DNA of 64,000 nucleotides, taken from NCBI GenBank assembly GCA_947034885.2, contig OX344749.2, positions 47,211,682-47,275,681 of the forward strand, written 5' to 3'. Positions 1-11,364 of the stretch are shown in pieces. The position numbers were made by a program, and so were the translations under genes. Position 1 is the first letter of the stretch; every line of letters starts with the position of its first letter. The notes beneath the pieces were generated by a model. The model was not told where the DNA came from, searched no databases, and saw only the letters and a program-made list of their open reading frames with translations. Source of the DNA: Thuidium tamariscinum. Lineage: Eukaryota > Streptophyta > Bryopsida > Hypnales > Thuidiaceae.

Positions 1-465
1 AACATTCAACATGTGCCTTAGGAGTAGCTTTAAGGTTTAATATAATTTAGTATTTTAAATCATTCTCTATATCTATTTACAATTTTTTTTCTTATATTCT
101 TAACTACTCCAAATGATTTGAAATTTTTCAAGCATGTATCCAACTAGCCTTAAAATAATGAATCCAAAGAGTAACTACGATTTTGAATATTTATTCACAC
201 CAATGTTAGCTTTTGAAATTTAGCTACCCGTTTTTTTGGAGGGCAAAAAAAGAGATTTATATCAATTCAAATGCTAATATCTTGTAATCTACATAATAGA
301 ACTCTTGAAAAAATTTCTACATCTTTTCAAACAAGTACACTATAAGATCCTATGGTTACATGTGTCTAAAATTGTTTTTTTTTCCTAAGATTTGGATCTT
401 GTACTAATACTGGCAATTTTAAAGCATTTTGGTAAAACATAATTAAATACATTTAGAGATGAATT
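1..465 (+). repeat. Truncated copy of the 0.95-kb TTAA/CCCCTAAA element family (E1)
   Basis: This stretch aligns by eye with the right half of the elements at 2271-3217 and 43421-44343. Shared landmarks are the phrase ATCCTATGGTTACATGTGTC near 347-366 and CAATTCAAATGCTAATATC near 261-279. The right end is degenerate (CATTTAGAGATGAATT near 451-466, against CTTTAGGGGTTAA in the intact copy). The left end lies outside the window. It has no coding capacity. Confidence 0.7.
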
Positions 466-2266
466 ATTTTTCTATCTAAGTTTTTATTTTACAATACATC
501 TTTGCAGTTTTGGAATTCTAGATTATCCCCCAATCTTTAACTCCTATAGGTCAAAGGGTTTCTTTTTGCAAAAAAACACTTAAAATTGCCATTTTTATAG
601 CAAAAAGTAAAACAATTCAAAAAATATTTTATTTGTACATCTTCCATGTAGAAACTTACACCTAAATATTATGAGAATTTGTGGAAAAGAATTCATAAAT
701 TTTGCTTATAGAGATTGCAAGATCTAACATTTCAAGTTAAAATAACAAGTTTTTTTTAGTACATTGCTAGATTGGGTTATTTGACTTTGAACCTTCTTAA
801 ATTTAATTTTTTTTCTTTAAAAAATTGTTAAATAGAAGTAGGTATAAGACAGTTAACTTATTAATATCTCTGAGATATCTAGAATTAAAATGCACTAATT
901 CCAATGGCAAGATTGTTTTGGAAAAAAAATAAAACATGTGAAAAAAATTTATTTGAAAAATTGTAAAAGCTAATTACATTAAGAAATAAAACCTAAAAAT
1001 TATTTTTCCACAAAAATGATCAAATTGCTTGAAAAAAAGATTGTCTATAACTTTGTCATAGCATATCCAAATGGAATGAATCAAATCCTTACATGATCAA
1101 CAAAGAGAATTTATTTATTTATTTTTAAACTCAAATTTTAAATTTTTTTGGGCTACCTCTTTTTCTCTTGGTTTTAGCTTATTTGGTCATATCTACTATT
1201 ACCATGAAGTCATGCACCATTTGAAAAAATAATAATAATATTACTACAAAGCTAATTAATTTATCTATTTTTAATTTTTAATTTTTTCTAAAACAAGACA
1301 AAAATTGAAGTATTGAACCTATAGGTACCAACCCAAAATCCCATTTGTTCCCTAAAGAGACAATGGTCCTTTAAGAGTTAGCAATTAAAATGAAGAAAAA
1401 GGTTAGTTAAGGGCATTGTATGTGATTAAATCATAAGACTTTGAATTTTACTAGCTTAAAGCTTTTGTAAAACAAACATTGAATTTAAATTTTATTATGT
1501 TGAAGTCTAAGAAAATAATTCAAAAAATATACATTTGATTTTCATTCTTTAAGAAATAATGAAATAGAAATAGATACATGATAGAAGGAAAGACTAAATT
1601 ACTTATAGTCCTAAGATAGAATTGAAATATACTAATTCCAAATTAAGGTGAATTTTTTCTAAAAAGTATACTAAATCTTGTGGATCTTCTTTTGAATTAA
1701 AAAAATTTATTGAAAAATTGAATTCTAAAGATTAAATTCTCAATATGATCTACAATTATTTACAAAACAATTAGCTTCAATCATAATTTTTGTATCGTTG
1801 ATCCAAATGAAATGAATTAAATTTTTTTATGCAAAAAATTTTATCTTTAAGAAAAAAAGAAATAGAAATTGTATTTCAAATTTTGTAGAATTTTTTAATT
1901 GTCTATTTTCTACTTAGGATGGCATAACTTTTGTTCTTAGACACTAATTGAAATAAAATCATATATCTAAAAAGCTAAATAAATGTCTTCCTCTGAATTG
2001 AAACTATAGGATCCAACTCAAAGTTCATTCTTTTTTCTGTAGGGATAATGATTTTAGGGCCTAATGCAAGGTGCTTGAATTAGATGTATAAAAACAAACT
2101 TTTCAAAATATTCCCTTTGCAATAGAGATTATAGAAATTTTGGAGTCTTTATTAGGAAACTATAGTCTTAGAACCCATCCTATTGGATTTAAACTATGGT
2201 GTTTAGAGGGAGTGTTATTAATCCATTAAGAACATGAGTCATTATCAATTGGCCGAACATCATGTT
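466..2266. other. AT-rich intergenic DNA, no gene seen
   Basis: Very AT-rich with many A and T runs and no open frame worth reporting. A decayed element end (TCCTTTAAGAGTTAG near 1368-1382) and phrases such as GGCATAACTTTTG (near 1921) recall the element families described elsewhere in the window. It is probably old transposon debris. Confidence 0.55.
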
Positions 2267-2270
2267 TTAA

Positions 2271-3217
2271 CCCCTAAAGCCCTGAATAACATTTTTTGAG
2301 ATTATAAATTTTTTGGGCAGCTCACTATGGATGGATTTTTTATTTTTTTTCTTTAAAATTTTGATGCAATGTGTGCCCAAGGAGTAGCTTTAGGGCCTGA
2401 CAATTTTCATAACTTTTGACTTCACGGTTAAAAAGTTCTGGCAGGATATGTTGTTTTCTTTACTTGGTAGGTGGACCGGGCAGCTGAAAAACTTCTTCAA
2501 AAAAACTTTTTCTTAAAAAATAAAATTTCAAATTGGTTCTTTAGGTTTATACACACATGGGAAGATTTGAATCAATCCATTCCAATCAATGAGTCAAAAG
2601 TTATGAAGATTTTGAGTTTGGGGTAGTTTGTGGCCAGTTACAGAATCTCTACAGTACAAAAAAAAGTTTGAAATTCTTCATTTAATTCAATTTTTCATAT
2701 TTTTGGAAAAAAAATAAAAACAGAAGGTGTAGATTGTTTATTACAACATTTTAACCATTGGGATTGAAAATTTTCAATTCCATGAATAAAATGTTCACAA
2801 TTTAGTTTTTTGGCTCATTTTTTACTTCTTTCTACTTACTTATTTTTTCCTATATGTTGTACAGTTCCAAATGGTTTGAATTTTTTAGAGAATGTATCTA
2901 ACTTGCATTGAAATATGAATTCAAAGAGTAACCACAATTTTGATTTTTTTTTCACACAAATGTGACCTTGTGAAGTGCAGCTGCTCGGATTTTTGCAGGG
3001 ATAAAAAAACAATTTTTGTCAATTCAAATGCTTTTATCTTGCAATCTACAGTGTGGAAATTTTTGAAATTTTTTCCACATGTTTACAAACCACCTTACTA
3101 CAAGATCCTATGGTTACATGAGTCAAAAATGTGTTTTTAAAAAAAAAATTGCACTTGTATTAGAAATGGCAGTTTTGGAGCATTTTTGGTGAAAACATAG
3201 TCAAAAATCTTTAGGGG
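2271..3217 (+). mobile_element. piggyBac-like non-autonomous element E1, intact copy
   Basis: The element is 947 bp and flanked by TTAA at 2267-2270 and 3218-3221. It starts CCCCTAAAG and ends CTTTAGGGG, so the ends are short inverted repeats. The interior aligns over most of its length with the opposite-strand copy at 43421-44343 and with the fragment at 1-465. TTAA target duplications and ends beginning CCC are established hallmarks of piggyBac elements. Assignment to that superfamily is inference because no transposase is present. No coding region is seen; the 66-codon frame inside is a chance frame. Confidence 0.7.
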
Positions 3218-3221
3218 TTAA

Positions 3222-4188
3222 GCTAAATGTAGCGTGTAAGATTGTGCTCAAATGTCAATTCTATGTTTATGATAGTTAAGAGTTTTCTAGAAATTGTATA
3301 TTGTAATAAAAAAATTTGATTGTTTTGTAAAAAATTATTATTGTTATCACTTTTATTGCAAAACTGATTAAAAATAAAAATACAAAAACAAGACAAATTA
3401 TTTGAAATATTTACAAGAGTTATAAATGTAAGAAGAAATTAGTGTAAATTTTTTTTAATTAATTATTTTATTGTTTACATCCAAAAAATAGCCACAATAA
3501 AAAAATTTACGTCAAATTTAGCCATCAAAAAACAAGTTTATGCCTTTCTTTAATTGATGCATAAAATTTGGATATTTTTTCTAGTAGAAAAAAGTATTAT
3601 CTATTAATGTTTTATTCTATTTTTAAATTTGATGAAAAAATCAAATTATTGTCATTTTTTAGAGTTAATGATTGGAATAAATTATATCTATCATAATATA
3701 TATTAAAATGATCTGAAATTTTTATTATAAGTGAAGGTTATAGTGAAAAATTGAATTGTGTAATTTAAATTTAAAATATACTTAAGAAATATATATGAAT
3801 GAAAAATTGAAAATACATACCATATTGTGTTATTTGGATTCTAATACATGGAGATTGCAATTGCAATAATTCTTTTAATTTTTTAATTTTTTAAAATTGT
3901 CAATATGATGTAAAAAGAAATCTTGTCAATCTTCATTTTTCCAGTTTAAATCAAAAATCAAAATGGTTATATTTGAAAAGGCACAATAAAGGTTGACTAA
4001 GTGCATTGACTAAATTCACTTTTTGGATGTTTAGATCTTTAGGTGTTATCAAAGTTTGAGTGTAAGCTCTAATAGTCTACTTCTAAAACTACTATCAAAA
4101 GCAGTGTCAATTACATTCTATATATATCCTCATTTACTACAACTATTACCAAGTACATGTGTTTTCAAATGAAGAGAACAAAATAATG
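3222..4188. other. AT-rich intergenic DNA, nothing recognised
   Basis: Long A/T runs with no convincing open frame, RNA gene or terminal repeat pair. I see nothing I can name here. Confidence 0.5.
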
Positions 4189-4472
4189 TAGGTCTATAAA
4201 TTGCTCATTTGAGAGCTAAAATTGAATTTTGGGGAAGTGAAATTTTTGAAATATTTTTTAGTAAATTTTTCTTGAAAGACAAGTAGAATTGGAATATAAC
4301 CCAAGTTGTTTCATGTTCTTGGGAGCTTTGAGGATTAGTTATGAAATTTTGAAGTTGTGATGGCGTAGAACTTTCAAATCTTATTTTTCCTAAAATGTGC
4401 ACCAATTGCACATTGATGAAGGCTACAAAAAATCAACATTTACAAATAGTGTACATTTGAAGAGGTGGGCAC
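4189..4472 (+). repeat. Diverged copy of the GGTAGG-ended repeat family (R1)
   Basis: Starts GTAGGTCTATAAATTGC and continues with phrases shared with the copies at 16890, 49068-49938 and 52268-52868: GAATTTTGGGGAAGTGAA, AACCCAAGTTGTTTCATG and GTACATTTGAAGAGGTG. It has one long uninterrupted interior and a degraded right end. The 68-codon minus-strand frame inside it is not considered a gene. Confidence 0.65.
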
Positions 4473-5531
4473 TTTTTTATTTTTTATTTATTTAAGCAAA
4501 TCATGGGGAAGCAGGGAGCCCCCGTTGCATTAAAAAGAAAGTGGAGCACACACAGAAGCCAAGCCCAAAGGTAGGCGAAGAAGCAAATCAAGGATAAGAA
4601 GCAAATTGCAGACTGAGGGACTGAGATCGGCTTCCAAAAATTGGCACAAAGGAAGGGCCCTCGTATCCTCCTAACTGCCTCTCCTTCTCATAGCAAGACA
4701 AAATAGTGAATCCAGATCTCATCAAAGTATCAAATCATGTCCAAATGACGTTTACTTGCAAAGGTCTGCATATAATATTCTTTACCACAGTATTGCCTTC
4801 ATGTGGGTTGCCCTCTTTGAATCAAGAAGTGCATTCTAGAGGGCTTAAAATATCAAATCTAGAGGCCATTGATTATTTGCAAAAATCTAAGTATTCCTTG
4901 CAATCCAAATCAATCACAAAGAAGAGCAACCCATACAACAATGCAATGTGACAAAAAGTGGCATTCATTGCTATTTGATTAATTTTCCTACTTCCCCTTC
5001 GTAAGAAAAATCAATAGCCGTTGGATTTGAATTAAAAAAAATCCCAACCCCCCTCCAAGAAAAATCAACAACCGTTGGATATTGATACAGATACCGGATA
5101 CAAATATGGATATGGATACATAATATTGGTATTGGTATTGAATACATGTATCAATATTTAAAATCAAACACCGATATTCTATACAGATATTGTATACGGA
5201 TACGATATATAGGATATCATTTATCCCATATCCTTTGTCTCCTATCCCGCCCTCTGAGAATTATAAGAGGGGGAGGGGGGAGGGGGGATTTACAAGTTAA
5301 TAAAAATTTAAAATTTATATTAGATTGGGAGGGGAGGGGGGTTAAAAAGTTTAATATTTAAAATTTAATGTTTAAATCATTAAATCAGATTGGAAGGGGG
5401 GAGGTGCTAAATTTTAAATTTTTTTTTAGTTTTTGTGCTCATTGTCACACAATTTGTCACAATGACAATGAGCTCAAAAGAGGCAATCACTGCCTCTTGT
5501 TCAATTAACAACCTTCAAAGAGTTGGGCTAT
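4473..5531. other. Intergenic DNA with TATCCGATAC-like degenerate repeats and G-runs
   Basis: Three things are visible. Around 4500-4700 is a short, more GC-balanced stretch (GGGAGCCCCCGTTGCAT) of unknown origin. From 5085 to 5235 there are degenerate GATACGGATA/GGATATGGATA repeats. From 5268 to 5410 runs of G5-G6 separated by single A recur three times. The G-runs could form quadruplex structures. No gene is supported. Confidence 0.5.
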
Positions 5532-5534
5532 TTT

Positions 5535-5753
5535 CACTAGAAGAAAACCATGTTAAAATCTGTGAAAACATGTCATGTAGTTTATGTTGAGTTCATGTTT
5601 CAAAACACAATGAAAATGCAGTCAAAACGCAAAAAAATGCAAAAAAAACATTTTTTTGCGTTTTGACTGCATTTTCACTACGTTTTGAAACAGGAACTCA
5701 ACATAAACTACATGACGTGTTTTCACAGATTTTAACATGGTTTTCTTCTAGTG
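5535..5753. mobile_element. Hairpin MITE with CACTA-type ends
   Basis: A 219-bp near-perfect inverted repeat that folds on itself around 5640-5650. It begins CACTAGAAGAAAACCATG and ends with the reverse complement (GGTTTTCTTCTAGTG). Direct TTT repeats flank it at 5532-5534 and 5754-5756. CACTA-superfamily elements are known for CACTA ends and 3-bp target duplications, so this is most likely a CACTA-derived foldback MITE. There is no coding sequence. The short spacer and good arm identity suggest fairly recent amplification. Confidence 0.8.
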
Positions 5754-5904
5754 TTTACAGTGTAATAGCTTTTAAAACCTTCTACCTTAATCCTCTATTG
5801 CTTATAAATATTCACCACTTTTTCTATCCACAAATTCAATAATCAAGAATGTCTTAACTCTAACAATTCTTTTATGTGTAGAGGCTCAAAATTGCTTCAA
5901 AATA

Positions 5905-6619
5905 GGGTGATTGCAAGAAAGACCGGTACTATTTTGCGTCACACTTTGAATGACGGAGTTGTTATCGATTATAAATTTTAAAGTATAAACCATATTAACT
6001 TGAAATTTTGACTAAAGATTTCTGATATGACAACAATCAATTTACTTATTTTTCAGAAATTTTCAAAAATCATTTTATAATTAAATTTCAATTAAGCTAA
6101 TTTGTCACACTTTGCGGTTTAGGGGTTTTTAGTACTGGGGAGCATTCAAAATTAATGATCTAAAGTTGAAATTTTTGTGGCCTATTTCCATACTAGGTAC
6201 GCATGTTTCTACCAAAGGAAATCTCAAAAATCATTTATTCTCTTTCTTCTTCCCTTGCGTGCATACTTTTGAACATTTAAGATGGTTTTGAGATCATTCT
6301 TTTGGTGAAATATCTTCATCATAAAGTTCTCCTTAATTGCCAATTTTTATTTTATTTTTAAATTATTTTTCCTATTTTTTACAAATTAAAATGTCAAAGT
6401 ACCTATTTTCATGAAAATTTGCACTTTTCTAGTTCTCCTACTTAGAGAATTTTTCTGCACTTTTCCTTCCTAGGGTACCTTCTTCTTAGAGGTATATACA
6501 TAAAACATATTTTTTACATTTAAAAAAAATTAATTTTCTAATTATACAATACTCCCGAAAATTTCAGCAGTATTGTGAAAAACACTACATAAATTGGTCG
6601 GTCTTTCTTGCAATGACCC
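5905..6619. mobile_element. Foldback element, copy a
   Basis: A 715-bp element with inverted ends GGGTGATTGCAAGAAAGACC and the complement GGTCTTTCTTGCAATGACCC. A perfect 4-bp duplication AATA lies at 5901-5904 and 6620-6623. The interior carries the phrase TTCTAGTTCTCCTACTTAGA (near 6427) also found in copy c. No coding capacity. One of five related elements in this window. Confidence 0.75.
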
Positions 6620-6623
6620 AATA

Positions 6624-7256
6624 CTCATTCTTAAAGCCAAAATATTCATAAATGTTTATTTTTTGACAAGATCAATAGTAGAATCTTCTAGCTAACTAGT
6701 TCTTGAAGTGTATCAACCCAAATATTAATTGTGAATAATTACCTTGGCTCTCTCATTTCAAAATTTGAGTTCAAATTTCAATGTGCCTGAGCTTCAAATT
6801 GTAGGATTAGTTTCCTAGTCTTTGCAATATAAGGTGAAGTTTTGTCTTTCAACAATTATTAAAAAACACAAGGGTTAGTATATTTATAACTTGTATATTA
6901 TAGTTAATATGTTGAAAAATGGATTGAAAATATCGTATATAATAAAAATTTAACAAAAATAACTTTCTTATATATTCATCTTTAAGAAAATTACAAAGCA
7001 AAAGATGGTATAGAAATAAAGAAAAACTAAACTATTTATAAATTTGACAAGAAATTAAAAACTACTAATTTTAATGGTGCAATCTTGAGTATTCTTAAAC
7101 ACTTTATATATTTTCTTTAAATTTATAATTGGAAATTTTCAAACTTGAGAGAAAAATCAACTATTCATGAGTATAATTAGTATATATGTTTTTCCTACCT
7201 TCATTGCTTGCAAAACAAAAGTCTTCCTAACTTTTAACTCAATTTTTGGAGTTAAA
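6624..7256. other. AT-rich spacer between foldback elements
   Basis: No open frame, terminal repeat or RNA gene recognised between foldback copies a and b. Confidence 0.5.
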
Positions 7257-7260
7257 TGGT

Positions 7261-8338
7261 GGGTGAATTCACGAAACACTTGTACTATTTTCACTTTAAG
7301 TTTTTGAGGACTAGTTTTTTGGCTATAACTTCTGTGTTTTAGCTCCAAATGACTCTATATTTATAGAGAGATCACTCATAACTATTCTACATCTTTCCTA
7401 ATTTTTAAATATTTTTCAAAAATATTTTACTATTTTTAAATAGCCCTCGATATTTTGTCACAAATTCCATAGAATGGTGTTTTTAGTACTATTTTGAACC
7501 CAAAAAAACGAATTTTAAGGTGAAATTTTGAGAGGATGGTCTTTTAGTATATTTGTAGCTATCCCCAAAAGGAATTTTCAAAATAGTTAATTTTGTGTGG
7601 TGTAGAAGTCCACAAAGGGACGTTTTTGATGCCTTTGTGGTGTTTGCTTTTTGAAACTTATAAAACATAATTTTGGTATTTTTTTTTTGCAAATCTCATC
7701 ACCAAAAAGTCTTCTCAAATTGCCAATTTTTATTTATATTTTAAAAAATAATCCCTATTTTTTATTAATTTAAACATTGAAGTATCTATTTTCTTCACCC
7801 AGTGAAGAAAAATACAACTTTGACATTTTAATTTGTAAAAAATAGAAATTTTTTTAAGCAAATCTAAAAATTGGCCATTTGAGAAGACTTCTTGGTGATG
7901 GGATTTGATCCAAAAAAAATACCAAAATTTTGTTTTATAAGTTTCAAAAAGCAAACTACAAATAGGTAGCAAAAATGCCCCTTTGTGGACTTCTACACCA
8001 CACAAAATTAACTATTTTGAAAATTCCTTTTGGGAATAGCTACAAATATACTAAAAGACCATCCTCTCAAAATTTCACCTTAAAATTCGTTTTTTTGGGT
8101 TCAAAATAGTACTAAAAACTCCATTCTATGGAATTTGTGACAAATTAATAAAATTGGATTTTAAATATGAAATGATTTTTTAAAATTTTCGAAAAATAAG
8201 AGTAACATTTTCAATGAAGATATCTAGAAATAGTTCTTTTGTTTTTTGCATTGAGTTTATTATTCAAAAGTTAGAGCCATATTAAGCAAGCCAAAAAAAA
8301 AACGCAACAAATAGTACAAGTGTTTTGTGAATTCACTC
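7261..8338. mobile_element. Foldback element, copy b (long inverted arms)
   Basis: A 1.08-kb element made almost wholly of two inverted arms meeting near 7800. Ends are GGGTGAATTCACGAAACACT and the near-complement ending GTGAATTCACTC. A TGGT repeat flanks both sides (7257-7260 and 8339-8342). Mirrored phrases include GAATTTTAAGGTGAAATTTT at about 7510 and AAAATTTCACCTTAAAATTC at about 8070. The apparent minus-strand frames inside the arms are by-products of the palindrome, not genes. Confidence 0.8.
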
Positions 8339-8342
8339 TGGT

Positions 8343-9600
8343 TCAAATGTTTTTGAATAGGTATCATTATCTATAATTCAAAAATAATAATTAACTATCT
8401 TTTATAATATATTTTTAGCTACCTCATTTGACATTGAAATTGAAAACATTTTTCTAACTTCTACAATATTTATAAAAATGGCATGCATATTTCATTCATA
8501 GAATATAGAAATATAGAAGGTATATAGAAACTATCTAATATTTTCATGCAAAAATCCAAAATATAAAGCCAACAAAGCTTTATAAAGATTTCAAAAAGCC
8601 CAAATACTCAATTGAAAGTGGGCACCTTGGTCTTTTAGGAATTGAGGTTTTAGGGGTTAAGGTTACAACATTTAAAATGCATCCAAAAAAGGTTTTGAAC
8701 ATGATCCTATCTAATTGAACAATTTCAGTAAAACCACCTATAGGCTATAGTGAACAATCACTTATGTCATTTTGCATGTGTAGGAAGATAGAAATCAAGA
8801 CATGGGGATTGTCAATTTTTTGTTAACTATTTCTTTTCTTGAGTTCAAACCACTAAGTATGAGCTTTTGATAGAAATCGATTAAGAAATGGGGATTTTCA
8901 ATTTTTTGCTAACTATTTCTTTCCTTGAATTCAAATCACTATGAGTTTTTGAGGTCAAAAGTTAGCCTACACCCATGTCCAATGTATAAAGTCTTTTACT
9001 TCCAATTGTCCAAAAACTACTTTCTTGCTCACTACTTTGGGACATGTGTCATAAATTTATTGGTCCCAATCATAAAAAATGGTAAAAAACACATATATTC
9101 AAAGCTATGGTTGAAAATGGTAACTACAACTATGCATTGAGTATACATCCTTGATTGGGAATGGTTCGCTTTGAGTTCTAAAATAAACTTTCATGTACGT
9201 ACAAAAGAAAACTGTACATTTAAATATTAAACAAGTGAATCCTGATGGAAGGGTTTTCCAGACAAGTCACCATTAGGTGCTGCTACCTTTAGTTAGTAGT
9301 TAGTACCCGAGGGTCTGATCCTCGAAGTTGAAACAAGCCTGTCACCCTAGGTGTCTAAATAGAAGCAGGACGTGCTTTCAGTTACCAAACATGCATGAGA
9401 TCCAGAAAACAACCGCCATCGGGATGGTGTGGAAGGAGGTGGTTCTGGACTCAAACTCACTGAACTCACTGCAACGCAAAGTAATCAGCTACATATATAC
9501 TATTTTCATTCATTTCGCACAATGTAAGCATATGCATGCGGGTCCACTATAATAATATTCGAAAACGCCTCAAAAAGCAAAACTTAAATACAGCGCTCTA
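8343..9600. other. Intergenic DNA leading into the first gene island
   Basis: AT-rich up to about 9150. It contains a local tandem near-duplication (8800-8830 and 8890-8920 share GGGGATT, TCAATTTTTTG and TAACTATTTCTTTC) and one TTTAGGGGTTAA motif at about 8650. From about 9200 composition becomes more balanced and merges with the 3' flank of the first GIL1-like gene. No gene is supported. Confidence 0.45.
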
Positions 9601-9685
9601 AGTACTAACTGTGCAGCCTAAGTTCATCTGCACCGTAAGCTAGCTCGGTTGGCTAGTTGCGGCCTTCAGGCCTGTGTTGGGCAGT

Positions 9686-11364
9686 TCACTTGGGTTTGTT
9701 GCACAAAAACACCCGGCTGCGGTTGATGCTCTTCCTCACACGAAATGCCGGCCTGGTCATGAGCGACACCATTTGCGACGGCATTCCGTGGCCATCCTCG
9801 ACATGGATCACCGACTCGTGGAACTGCTTGTCATACGGCGTCCCCTTCGCCATCCTCAGGATGCTGGCTGGAGGGTCGAAGGAGAATGCCAGCTCGTGAA
9901 GCAACCAAACCGCTCTTGCGACGTCCATGAAGAGCGCATGTAATTCTCCGTCATCTTGCAACCGCCCATTCTCATCGCAGATGATACCGGGTGGGGTAAA
10001 AGCTTGTTTTACAAGCCAAAGGGGAAACACGCTGTTGTACTTCCGCGCACAAAATGCTTGGAAAAGAATATTGGAAGAATCCGAAGGGTCTAAGGTCCCT
10101 CTTTGGTTCTGCTGAAAGCGTCGAAAGCATTCCAATGCGTGTTTCTCGGAGTCCAAGGGTGAGGTAAGTTGTCCTCCATCTACGTCAAAGAAGACATGCT
10201 CGAACCCCTGGAACATTTGGTGGCATATCCAGTGAGCCCACACATACTTCACCTGGATTGGTCTCGAAAACTCCGCTGGGTGTGCAGGGCTGATTTGGCG
10301 CACAAACTTCTCAAACTCTGGTGATTTGAGTGAGAGGACCTTCGTCACAGAATTAATGAGCAAAAACCGAGCCAGGGCCTCGGTTGCCTTGTCCGCAGCC
10401 TTACAAGCACCCTCCAGCATGCCTGGATTCGCATGGTCGTCAGAGTACGAACCACTCGTCTGAGACTCTTGCGCAGCTCTCTGCTCAATCACAGCGAATT
10501 GCGCCTCCAGCTTCTGACATTTGGCCTTGAACTGTTTCGTGTGAACCTTCTCAACTTCCAAATCTTTTTCCTTCTTCTCGACGATCGATTTGAGCTGTTG
10601 CACCTCCTTATGACTTGCTGCTTCAGTATCTTGATTGATTTGATTGACCCGTTCCAGTTTCGTCGTCAACTCTCGGATGTGATTGTCCTGAAGCTGTTGC
10701 CTGCTCCTCAGCTCATCGATTTCGGTCGTCTTCTCTTTCAATACACTTTCTAGCTTCAGAGCCTCTGCTTCTCTCCTGGAATTGTTTGTCAACAGTGAAG
10801 TGATCCTGAAGAAAAGCATTGAGAGTCGTCCTGGAGAAAATGGTTCCTCAGGCACTTCCTGCGGTTGACGTACAGGTAGTGAGGGAGCAGTACTTAGATA
10901 GTTCTAAGTGTCTCCGTAGGTAATTGTAAGCGCGTCTCAAGAGACTGTAAGAGCAAGACAAAATCATCTCTTGCAGGTAGAACAGCTATTGCATCCTACG
11001 TACTTCTCTCATGATAAACTATCACAATTAGCTAGATTCATGTCCCTTGAAAGACATGCATGAGGAGAACGAAACCGGTATTACATATTATCAGAGTTGA
11101 GATAAGCAGATCGCATGATTTAAGCTACCTACATAATCGAGAGAGGGATGGTCTTACAGAAGGGAAAGCAGCCTGTTTCACCGTGAGGTTACATGTGGTG
11201 CGTATGGGGCAGGACGAATCACTCACCACAATGCATGTGTCGTCATCCTTGTGAAGATGCTTAACTTTCCTGACTGGATCGCGGCGAGAGGTCGGCAGGA
11301 GGGGAGGATCACGCGGAGCAGATTTCTGGCATTTCCGCGGTGCAGCATTTCTCCCCACCATCAT
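9686..11364 (-). CDS. GIL1/IRKI-like coiled-coil protein, two-exon model
   Basis: Plant-specific protein related to Arabidopsis GRAVITROPIC IN THE LIGHT 1 and the IRK-interacting protein (the DUF641/GIL1 group). In Arabidopsis these act in gravitropism and receptor-kinase signalling; the role here is unknown. The main exon (10858-9686) encodes a long coiled coil (heptads from SRREAEALKLE through LEAQFAVIEQRAAQ), then the conserved C-terminal domain with MFQGFEHVFF, FCARKYNSVFP and VWLLHELAFSFDPPASIL. Read alone this exon lacks an early ATG (the first is at 10819). A GT-AG intron at 10859-11226 (GTGAGT to CCGCAG) joins it in phase to a frame starting with ATG at 11364 (46 codons). The product is then 436 aa, close to the 451 aa of the paralogue at 18397. 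The C-terminal domain is secure; the first exon is a prediction. Confidence 0.78.

Noticed and set aside
5085-5235. CRISPR-like or satellite array of GATACGGATA units
   Set aside because: Units are short, irregular in length and spacing, and there are no constant repeats with unique spacers. A eukaryotic degenerate simple repeat.
7489-8005. Two minus-strand frames of 67 and 91 codons
   Set aside because: They lie in the arms of foldback element b and arise from its mirrored A/T-rich sequence. No domain and no start context.
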